Shown here: in pieces, positions 15,993 through 21,557 of the stretch
How the letters are laid out: every line of letters begins with the position of its first letter
How positions within the stretch are numbered: the stretch's first letter is position 1
Assembly (NCBI GenBank): GCA_903958285.1
Contig: CAJBSR010000049.1
Span: forward strand, 1 to 21,557
Reading direction: 5' to 3'
Origin: an uncultured Sphingomonadales bacterium
GTDB taxonomy: Bacteria; Pseudomonadota; Alphaproteobacteria; Sphingomonadales; Sphingomonadaceae
Length of the DNA: 21,557 nucleotides
Made by a program: the position numbers and the translations under genes
The notes under the pieces: generated by a model
Database searches by the model: none
Seen by the model: only the letters and a program-made list of their open reading frames with translations
Told to the model about the DNA's origin: nothing

Positions 15993-17053
15993 CAGGGGAC
16001 CGTCCGGAAGCGGAAGCCTTCGGCGGCCAGCCCCGGCCCAAAGGCAAGTGCCACGCCGCGCGATACGGGGCGGCCTATCATGCGCGCCAGCACGAACATG
16101 AGGGTGGCGGAGGACATGTTGCCGCCTTCCAGCAGCACTTGGCGCGACTCGCTGAGGGCATCAGGCGCAAGCGAGAGTCCCTGTTCCACCGCATCAAGGA
16201 TGGACCGGCCCCCGGCATGGACGGCCCAGGCGTCAACATCAGCAGGTGCACCGCCAGCCAGCGTTGTGACAAGGTTGGGATCGCGCAGCGCATCAGCAAT
16301 GCGGCCGGGCACTTGGCCGGACAGATGCATCTCAAAGCCATTGTTGCCAATGTCCCAGCGAATCAGATCGTCTGATTCAGGCAGCGTCGTTGCAAAGGGC
16401 GCCTCGACCGACAGGCCGGGGCCATCGGCACAGACCAGGGCCGCTGCGGCGCCGTCACCAAACTGGAGCATCGCGAGCAGTGATTCGATGCTGCCTGTTC
16501 TGTTGAGATGGAGCGAGGAGAGTTCGACCGTCACCACAAGCACGCGGGCATCGGGTTGAGACCGGACGATGTGCGCCGCACTCCTGAGTGCCGTGACGGC
16601 AGCATAGCAGCCCATGAAACCGACGAGCAACCGCTCTACCGACGGGGAGAGCCCCAATTGCCGCGCGATGATCTGGTCCACGCCGGGTGCGACAAAGCCG
16701 GTGCAACTCGCCACCACAAGGTGCGTGACCGTGGAGAGGTCTTGGGTGAGGCCGCCAATAGCCTCCATCGCGAGCGCGGGCGCATGTTCGGCGTACAGCG
16801 CCATGCGCGCCGCTGTCGTGGGGTCGTCGCCTGCATAAAAGCCACCGGGGGAGACAGGGGAGCCACCGTCTGCGGTGACGGGGAGGACGGCAAAGCGGTG
16901 CGCGATGCCCGCCCGGCTGGCCATGCGGCGGAACAAGGCGCGTTCCCTATCGGTCTCGATGCGGCTTTCCGCCCAACCCACAAAGGCGGCATGGATATCT
17001 TGCGTCGGACGTGCAGTGGCGAGCCCCACGATCCGGGGGACAATCTCAGTCAA
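15992..17053 (-). CDS. Type III polyketide synthase (chalcone/stilbene synthase family)
   Basis: A 353-residue homodimeric-type ketosynthase that extends an acyl-CoA starter with malonyl-CoA without an acyl carrier protein. The catalytic triad is complete: Cys149 in VGFMGCYAA, His279 in WAVHAGG, and Asn312 in EGGNMSSAT. The family segments VVASCTGFVAPGVDQ and LQFGDGAAAALV are also clear. The start is a TTG at 17053, with GAGGA at 17058-17062 as ribosome site and no ATG in frame before an upstream stop; GTG 17029 is an alternative. It leads an overlapping operon with a methyltransferase and an FAD enzyme. Bacterial relatives make alkylresorcinols, alkylpyrones or related phenolic lipids; the product here is unknown. 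Confidence 0.93.
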   Translation of the reverse strand: MTEIVPRIVGLATARPTQDIHAAFVGWAESRIETDRERALFRRMASRAGIAHRFAVLPVTADGGSPVSPGGFYAGDDPTTAARMALYAEHAPALAMEAIGGLTQDLSTVTHLVVASCTGFVAPGVDQIIARQLGLSPSVERLLVGFMGCYAAVTALRSAAHIVRSQPDARVLVVTVELSSLHLNRTGSIESLLAMLQFGDGAAAALVCADGPGLSVEAPFATTLPESDDLIRWDIGNNGFEMHLSGQVPGRIADALRDPNLVTTLAGGAPADVDAWAVHAGGRSILDAVEQGLSLAPDALSESRQVLLEGGNMSSATLMFVLARMIGRPVSRGVALAFGPGLAAEGFRFRTVP

Positions 17054-17103
17054 TTGATCCTCGCTCCGCGTCTGTCGCGCTCATGACCCAAATGGGAAAG
17101 ACT

Positions 17104-17113
17104 TTGGTTAGCA
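17104..17113. promoter_or_regulatory. Putative regulator half-site in the PKS/DUF4402 divergent promoter region
   Basis: TTGGTTAGCA (minus strand TGCTAACCAA) lies in the 81-base gap between the divergent polyketide synthase and first DUF4402 genes. A near-identical GGTTAGCAAA occurs before the chaperone gene, and TTAACCAA before the second DUF4402 gene. TTAACCA-type elements resemble CtrA half-sites of alphaproteobacteria, which is inference only. Confidence 0.3.
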
Positions 17114-17134
17114 GTTTCTTGAAGCTTGGGCAGT

Positions 17135-17659
17135 ATGCAAAGTTTCATGATCCGGATCAGCATTTTGCTTGGGTTGCTCCTCGTCGCGCCGACATCTGTT
17201 GCCGGCGAATCATGCCGCTTATGCGCGCCGGAACCTGAACGGTTATCCCAAGGAGGTCGCCCGAGCGTGCCCCTGCGTATTGAGATTGAGACCGCGCTGG
17301 ACCTCGGCCGCGTGGCGCAGGGCGCGGGCGGCGGGGCGGTGGAACTCGATCCCAAAACAGGCACCCGCCGAGTTGCAGGTGCGCTCGCTGATCTGGGCGG
17401 CATGGCGCTGACCGGCACGGCAATGGTCACAGGTACTCCCTTTGCGCGCGTCCGCATTGATTTGCCTGCGCGCGTCCGACTCCAATCGACGACCGGCGAT
17501 ATCGCCGAAGTGGTGCAAATGCATAGCAACCTTCCGCCTGCACCAACGCTGAATGAACATGGCCAGCTGCGCTTCACCTTCGGCGGTAAATTGGTTCTAA
17601 AGGGCGGAGAAAGCGGAAATTTTCGCGGCTCTGTGCCGATCAGCGCTGAGTATGAGTAG
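17135..17659 (+). CDS. Secreted DUF4402 protein, first copy (putative minor pilin-like subunit)
   Basis: A 174-residue exported protein. The signal peptide (IRISILLGLLLVAPTSVAG) is followed at once by a CxxC pair in ESCRLCAPEP. The rest follows the DUF4402 pattern: LDLGRVAQGAGGGAVELDPKTG near the start, VTGTPFARVRIDLPARVRL in the middle, and a final FTFGGKLVLKGG then GNFRGSVPISAEYE strand. That terminal alternating strand resembles the donor or closing strand of fimbrial subunits. The start is uncertain: TTG 17126, ATG 17135 and ATG 17147 are in frame and none has a strong ribosome site. It shares architecture with the second copy downstream but is far more diverged in sequence and less threonine-rich. 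A role as a minor or tip subunit is inference. Confidence 0.78.
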   Translation: MQSFMIRISILLGLLLVAPTSVAGESCRLCAPEPERLSQGGRPSVPLRIEIETALDLGRVAQGAGGGAVELDPKTGTRRVAGALADLGGMALTGTAMVTGTPFARVRIDLPARVRLQSTTGDIAEVVQMHSNLPPAPTLNEHGQLRFTFGGKLVLKGGESGNFRGSVPISAEYE

Positions 17660-17684
17660 AACCGCTTCAATCCTTCCCTGACCG

Positions 17685-17724
17685 TTAACCAAGTGCGGAA
17701 GGACATATTCAAACCATTATGGAT
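17685..17724. promoter_or_regulatory. Candidate regulatory region of the second DUF4402 gene
   Basis: This region holds TTAACCAA (17685-17692) and the palindromic element AAACCATTATGGAT (17711-17724), about 70 bases before the start codon. The same element, with one base changed at the centre, stands before the chaperone gene at a similar distance. No clear -35/-10 pair could be assigned. Confidence 0.4.
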
Positions 17725-17779
17725 CAAAACGCATTCCGGAGTGGGGCAAGGTCGCACTCGGAAGAAGCGTGAATTATCT

Positions 17780-17785
17780 AGGGGA
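17780..17785 (+). promoter_or_regulatory. Ribosome binding site of the second DUF4402 gene
   Basis: AGGGGA lies seven bases before the ATG at 17793. It rules out the in-frame GTG at 17769, which would add eight residues ahead of a normal signal peptide. Confidence 0.75.
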
Positions 17786-17792
17786 CAATAAA

Positions 17793-18290
17793 ATGAACAT
17801 TCGTACTCTCAAGGCAGTGGCTGCCGGTTCGGTTCTGGCGCTCGGCCTGGTTTCGGGTGCTGCAAATGCGGCAACGGCTGATGGCACGGCGCGTGCGACG
17901 ATCCTGCAGCAGGTGACCGTCACCAACACGTCGGACCTGCAGTTCGGCACAGTTGCCATCGGCACCGGCGGTGGTTCTGTGACAGTTGCAACCGGCGGCG
18001 GACGCACCTGCGCCACGACGCTTGTTTGCTCGGGCGCGACGACAGCGGCTGGCTTTGCCGTTGCAGGCGCAGTTGGCATGAACGTCGGCGTGACGGTTCC
18101 GGGTTCGGTGACGCTCACGGAAACAGGCGGCGCGACGATGAGCGCAACGCTGAACTCCAGCGCAGCTTCGCTGACGCTCGCTGGCACGGCGGCTGATGCC
18201 TTCTCGGTCGGCGGTACGCTGAACGTTGGTGGGTCGCAGGCAGCTGGCGCGTATGCCGGTACTTTCACGGTGACCGTCAACTACCAGTAA
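17793..18290 (+). CDS. Secreted DUF4402 protein, second copy (putative major pilin-like subunit)
   Basis: A 165-residue exported protein with a textbook signal peptide cut after SGAANA (residue 26). The mature chain is very rich in Ala, Gly, Thr and Val and low in charge, as in abundant surface subunits. DUF4402 landmarks are ATILQQVTVTNTSDLQFGTVAIGTGG at the start, VPGSVTLTETGGATM in the middle, and DAFSVGGTLNVGGSQ then GAYAGTFTVTVNYQ at the end. Two cysteines nine residues apart (RTCATTLVCSG) probably form a disulfide. It has the strongest ribosome site of the locus and is followed by a strong intrinsic terminator, which fits a highly expressed major subunit. The chaperone and usher-like genes follow. 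No structure or function has been proved for this protein here. Confidence 0.85.
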   Translation: MNIRTLKAVAAGSVLALGLVSGAANAATADGTARATILQQVTVTNTSDLQFGTVAIGTGGGSVTVATGGGRTCATTLVCSGATTAAGFAVAGAVGMNVGVTVPGSVTLTETGGATMSATLNSSAASLTLAGTAADAFSVGGTLNVGGSQAAGAYAGTFTVTVNYQ

Positions 18291-18318
18291 TTCTCTTCCT
18301 TCGGGAACCAGAGGAGGA

Positions 18319-18350
18319 GGGCCCGTCGGTACATCCGGCGGGCCCTTTTT
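18319..18350 (+). terminator. Intrinsic terminator after the second DUF4402 gene
   Basis: An 11-bp GC-rich stem (18319-18329 with 18335-18345, one G-T pair) closes a five-base loop and is followed by five T residues. It begins 28 bases after the DUF4402 stop and is the clearest rho-independent terminator in the window. Confidence 0.93.
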
Positions 18351-18388
18351 CTATGTCCAGCACCCGCACACGCATTTCCCTGCGCCGT

Positions 18389-18416
18389 GGTTAGCAAAGA
18401 TGAAACCATAATGGAT
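18389..18416. promoter_or_regulatory. Candidate regulatory region of the chaperone-usher genes
   Basis: GGTTAGCAAA (18389-18398) is followed by AAACCATAATGGAT (18403-18416). The latter matches the element before the second DUF4402 gene at 13 of 14 positions. It lies after the terminator and 58 bases before the chaperone start, where a new promoter is needed. Confidence 0.4.
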
Positions 18417-18474
18417 GTAAGCCCGTGTCCTGGGTGGGTTGCGTTTTGCCCAGGGAATTTTTCGGGGAAAGTTT

Positions 18475-19290
18475 ATGCGTTTGCCAAAGTTTATGTCCGG
18501 CCTCGGCCTTGTTGCGCTTGTCGTGGCGGCCCCTGCTCAGGCAGCCGGCGATCTGCTCGTCGCGCCAACGCGTGTCATTCTTGACGGCGCACGGGGCACT
18601 GAGGTCATCCTCAACAATATCGACAGTGAGACCGCGACCTACCGTGTCTCTCTGGAGGTCCGGCGCATGAACGCCGACGGCACGCTGGACGAAGTCGAGC
18701 CGGAAAAGGCGACAGCTGCAGAAGCGCAGGCGCTCAGCATGATCACTTATGCGCCCCGCCGTATCGAGTTGGCGCCCAATCAGCCCCAGGCGATCCGCAT
18801 CGGCGTTCGCTCCCCGGCGGATCTGCCCGACGGCGAATATCGCGTGCATATGTTGTTTCGCGCCATCCCGACCGCGCGGTCCGTTACGGAAACCCAGACG
18901 ACGGATTCCGGACTCTCCATCGCACTCACGCCGATTTACGGGGTGACGATTCCTGTCATCATCCGCAAAGGCGCCCTTAAGGCGACGGCGGCAATCGGGG
19001 ATGCCCGTATTGATCGGTCGACGGGTCAGCCGGAGTTGACGATGTCGCTGTCGCGTGAAGGCAGCCGCTCCACCTATGGCCGCATCCGTGTTTTGAAACC
19101 GGGCAAGTCGACGCCTGTCTTCGAGGTGCGCGGCGTGGCCGTTTACCCGGAAGTGAACAAGCGCGCGGTGAGTTTTCCCATTGATGCGCAAACCGCCGCC
19201 CAGCTCGCCGGGCCGGCGACCGTTCAATATCTTGAAGAAGCCGATGCTGGGGGCCGCGTGATCGCGGAAACCCAGACGGTCATCCGTTAA
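18475..19290 (+). CDS. PapD-like periplasmic fimbrial chaperone
   Basis: A 271-residue exported protein with a signal peptide cut after APAQA (about residue 23). The first immunoglobulin-like domain shows the pilus chaperone pattern: LLVAPTRVILDGARGTEVILNN with the conserved Arg that anchors the subunit carboxyl group, TYRVSLEVRRM, then YAPRRIELAPNQPQAIRIGVR and PDGEYRVHMLFRAIP. The second domain runs from SIALTPIYGVTIPVIIRKG to the end. Such chaperones fold subunits by donor-strand complementation and hand them to an outer-membrane usher. The ATG at 18475 has a GGGGAAA site four bases upstream; an upstream TTG at 18439 is less likely. It has its own promoter region after the terminator and is 27 bases from the usher-like gene. 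Confidence 0.88.
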   Translation: MRLPKFMSGLGLVALVVAAPAQAAGDLLVAPTRVILDGARGTEVILNNIDSETATYRVSLEVRRMNADGTLDEVEPEKATAAEAQALSMITYAPRRIELAPNQPQAIRIGVRSPADLPDGEYRVHMLFRAIPTARSVTETQTTDSGLSIALTPIYGVTIPVIIRKGALKATAAIGDARIDRSTGQPELTMSLSREGSRSTYGRIRVLKPGKSTPVFEVRGVAVYPEVNKRAVSFPIDAQTAAQLAGPATVQYLEEADAGGRVIAETQTVIR

Positions 19291-19293
19291 GGG

Positions 19294-19307
19294 CGGGTTC
19301 GAACCCG
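19294..19307. repeat. Perfect 14-bp palindrome between chaperone and usher-like genes
   Basis: CGGGTTCGAACCCG is a perfect palindrome three bases after the chaperone stop and ten bases before the usher-like ATG. In RNA it could fold into a short stem close to the start codon, where no ribosome site is visible, so it might reduce usher translation. The effect is inference. Confidence 0.5.
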
Positions 19308-19317
19308 GATCCCACCC

Positions 19318-21557
19318 ATGCGTCCCCTGATTTCCAAATTGAGGCGTTGGATCGCGGCCTGTGTCGCGATTGGCGTTCTTGCCCAGCCCGCGCTTGCGCG
19401 GGCTGATGCCGTTTGGAAACCCAATGCGGACGACGCGGTTCTGTTTGAATTGCGCTTGGGCCAATATCGGCTGGGCGATGGTGTGCGCGGCTATCAGACC
19501 CCCGCCGGTGTGTGCGTCGACATGGCCGATATGGTCATGGCGCTCGATCTTCCTGTTCGCGTCGACAAGAAGTTGCGCCGCGCAACAGGCTGGATCTTCA
19601 ACGAAAGCCGCACACTCACCCTTGATCGCGACGCCAACACGGTACAAATCGTGAACAAGACGTCCAAACTACCTGCAGGCGCCATTTATGATGCGCCCGA
19701 AGGCTGGTGCGTGGCAACGCCGCAACTTTCCAATTGGCTTGGCGTTGCGCTCAACCCCGATTTGTCGAACGCGATCCTCGTCATTAAGTCTGATACCAAG
19801 CTTCCGGTCGAACTGTCTGCCGAACGCAAAGCGCGGGCCGCCAAGATCCGCCCCGCCTCCACCTTTGACCTCAAGGCGCTGCCGCAAAGCCGCGTTGCCT
19901 ATCGCGGGATCAAGACCCCCTCGGTGGACGCGAATGTCTCCATTGGTGGGCTGCGCGAACGCGGCCATGGCGCCAAGACCGATGTTCAGTTTGAACTTTA
20001 CGCCAGCGGCGAAGCGGGCCCCATCGCTTATGATGCGCGCCTTGCCTCCAACCGCAAGGGTGTGCCGGAATCGCTGCGCCTGCGGGGCTATCGCTATGAT
20101 CCCGATGGCAAGCTGCTCGGTCCATTGAACGCGACACAGATCGCCATTGGCGATGTGCTGGGCCTCTCGTCGGGCCTTTCTGCACAATCTTCCATCGGCC
20201 GTGGTGCGATGACCAGCAACCGTCCGCTTGATCGGCCTGAGAATTTCGACCGGACGGACTTCCGGGGAGAACTGCCGTCCGGTTGGGATGCTGAACTTTA
20301 TCGCAATGGCCAGCTGCTCAATGTCGCGCTCAACCGGGCCGATGGGCGGTATGAATTTCTCGATGTGCCGCTGCTTTATGGGCAGAACCGGTTTGAGATC
20401 GTGCTCTATGGGCCGCAGGGTCAGATCCGGCGGGAACAGAAAATCCTGTCGGTCGGGCCAGATAGCATCCCGCCGCGCCAGACCTGGTATTGGGCTGGCC
20501 TCAATCAGGATGGGCGCGATCTCATCGGCCTGCCCAGTGGCCCGCAATTCGGCACAGACCGCTGGCGCGGGTCTTTCGGGTTGGAACGTGGGCTGTCGAC
20601 GCGCACCTCGGTGTCGGCGAGCTACCATAACCTCTTCGTGAAGGAAGTTGGTCGGCGCAACTTTGTGGAAGCCGCGCTGCGCCAAGCCGTTGGCCCCGTG
20701 CTGGCGCAACTTTCCGGCGCAACTGATCTGAAGGGCGGCAGCGTCCTTTCCGTCCATATGCTTGGCGAACTTGGCCGGATCTATATCAGTGCGGAAACCA
20801 CCAACGTCATGGGCAGCTTCCGCTCCGATCGCATTCAGCGCGGGGTGCAAGGCTTGCACCGTCTCTCGGTCGATCATGGCCTCAAGGTCGGCCGATCGGT
20901 GATGCCGGTTCACGCCGAAGCGCGCTATACCACCCGCGACAATGGCAATGATACGCTGGAGGTGGGCGGCCGTGTTTCCACCAGCTTCAGCCGCTATTCG
21001 ATCACCGCCGAAGTCGACATGCGGCAGGACAAGCGCCCGGTGGGGCCAGATCCGCCGATGGAAGTGGACACGGGCATATTGCTGAACGCACGCGTTGGCC
21101 GGTTCCGGTTGCGCGGCGATGCGCGTTTTGACGTGTCCCCGCAAAGCCGGTTCCGCAGCTTTGGTCTCATCACCGAATGGGCGGGCAAAGGCGATGGAAA
21201 GAATGCGGCCCAATGGCGCGCGGACCTGTCTTATGACCGGATGATCGACCGCGCGCGCGCGGGGCTCGGCTATGCGCGTCAGTTTGACCGGCTATCGCTG
21301 TCGGGCAATGCGGAAGTCGCGACCGATGGATCGGTTGCCGCGAGCATCGGCCTGACCTTCAGCATCGGGCCGAACCCGACGAAAAAGGGTGGTTTTAGAA
21401 TGACTTCCGCGCGTCTGGCGACGCACGGACAGGTGCTGGCGCGCGTCTTCCGCGACAATAATGCCGATGGCATCCGTCAGCCCGATGAACCGCTGGAACC
21501 CGAAGTCCAGCTCGCCGCCGGACGCGTGCCGGTGGATCAATTGACCGACCCCAATGG
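19318..21557 (+). CDS. Outer-membrane usher-like protein of the DUF4402/chaperone locus (3' truncated by window)
   Basis: The frame is open from the ATG at 19318 to the window end (746 complete codons). Residues 1-29 form a signal peptide (CVAIGVLAQPALARA). Residues 40-110 form a small N-terminal domain beginning VLFELRLGQYRLGDGVRGYQTPAG, with two cysteines (in GVCVDM and GWCVAT). A long stretch follows with alternating polar/hydrophobic strands, for example RGSFGLERGLSTRTSVSASY and RTDFRGELPSGWDAELYRNG, as in the barrel and plug of fimbrial ushers. Residues 713-722 (DNNADGIRQP) match the calcium-binding turn of SdrB-like domains, the start of a carboxypeptidase-regulatory-like module. No ribosome site is seen. 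An usher role is inferred from the adjacent chaperone and subunits; adhesin or anchor is the alternative. Confidence 0.75.
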   Translation, partial: MRPLISKLRRWIAACVAIGVLAQPALARADAVWKPNADDAVLFELRLGQYRLGDGVRGYQTPAGVCVDMADMVMALDLPVRVDKKLRRATGWIFNESRTLTLDRDANTVQIVNKTSKLPAGAIYDAPEGWCVATPQLSNWLGVALNPDLSNAILVIKSDTKLPVELSAERKARAAKIRPASTFDLKALPQSRVAYRGIKTPSVDANVSIGGLRERGHGAKTDVQFELYASGEAGPIAYDARLASNRKGVPESLRLRGYRYDPDGKLLGPLNATQIAIGDVLGLSSGLSAQSSIGRGAMTSNRPLDRPENFDRTDFRGELPSGWDAELYRNGQLLNVALNRADGRYEFLDVPLLYGQNRFEIVLYGPQGQIRREQKILSVGPDSIPPRQTWYWAGLNQDGRDLIGLPSGPQFGTDRWRGSFGLERGLSTRTSVSASYHNLFVKEVGRRNFVEAALRQAVGPVLAQLSGATDLKGGSVLSVHMLGELGRIYISAETTNVMGSFRSDRIQRGVQGLHRLSVDHGLKVGRSVMPVHAEARYTTRDNGNDTLEVGGRVSTSFSRYSITAEVDMRQDKRPVGPDPPMEVDTGILLNARVGRFRLRGDARFDVSPQSRFRSFGLITEWAGKGDGKNAAQWRADLSYDRMIDRARAGLGYARQFDRLSLSGNAEVATDGSVAASIGLTFSIGPNPTKKGGFRMTSARLATHGQVLARVFRDNNADGIRQPDEPLEPEVQLAAGRVPVDQLTDPN

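Noticed and set aside
19288-19317. T-arm-like GGTTCGAAC sequence suggesting the 3' end of a tRNA or an attachment site
   Set aside because: The five-base T stem does not pair in tRNA register, there is no acceptor, D or anticodon arm upstream, and no integrase is present.
18391-19647. 418-codon open frame on the minus strand opposite the chaperone
   Set aside because: It is an antisense shadow of the chaperone and the start of the usher-like gene, with no signal or domain; the plus-strand genes have clear domains and ribosome sites.
19669-21213. 514-codon open frame on the minus strand opposite the usher-like gene
   Set aside because: The plus frame is open over 2.2 kb with a signal peptide and barrel-like strands. 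The antisense frame is rich in Arg, His and Ala and looks like a codon-bias shadow. Its length alone is notable but not evidence of a gene.

Overview
The window is chromosomal DNA of a GC-rich alphaproteobacterium, most likely a member of the Sphingomonadales. This rests on three things seen here: the core block [20 protein letters not shown] with embedded parS sites, a small protein resembling the DUF6489 family, and a type III polyketide synthase operon and DUF4402/chaperone/outer-membrane-protein locus of the kind common in sphingomonads. The genus cannot be fixed from sequence reading alone. The rho-mnmE-gidAB-parAB neighbourhood usually lies near the replication origin in this class, but no origin is visible in the window.

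Layout. 1-165 is the 3' end of rho. 175-3818 holds six genes between rho and mnmE: a TerC-family membrane protein, a GNAT acetyltransferase, a secreted DUF3298-type protein, a convergent dienelactone hydrolase/ogt pair, and a small DUF6489-like protein. A dispersed palindromic repeat separates the two convergent groups. 3840-9347 is the housekeeping block mnmE, mnmG, rsmG, parA, parB. The last four genes are coupled by 4-nt stop/start overlaps, and four perfect copies of the 14-bp parS core lie at 5133, 6576, 7076 and 7582. MnmE and MnmG modify the tRNA wobble uridine, RsmG methylates 16S rRNA, and ParA/ParB with parS segregate the chromosome.

9362-11738 holds a secreted ankyrin-repeat protein (minus strand), then a tight plus-strand trio: SCO-family copper lipoprotein, YcgN-like cysteine-cluster protein and YgjP-like metallopeptidase. 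11717-17053 is a five-gene minus-strand run, in transcription order: type III polyketide synthase, class I methyltransferase, FAD oxidoreductase, MsrB, and a compact bifunctional class A penicillin-binding protein. The first three overlap and form a probable phenolic-lipid or quinone biosynthetic operon.

17135-21557 (plus) is a surface-structure locus: two secreted DUF4402 proteins, a PapD-like periplasmic chaperone, and a large outer-membrane usher-like protein that runs off the end of the window. A strong intrinsic terminator follows the second DUF4402 gene. The promoter regions of that gene and of the chaperone share a near-identical 14-bp palindromic motif. This locus looks like a non-classical chaperone-usher fimbrial system and is the best candidate here for something poorly described; the polyketide operon is the second. 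No tRNA, rRNA, CRISPR array, insertion sequence or prophage gene was seen. No gene-free stretch longer than about 190 bases exists.
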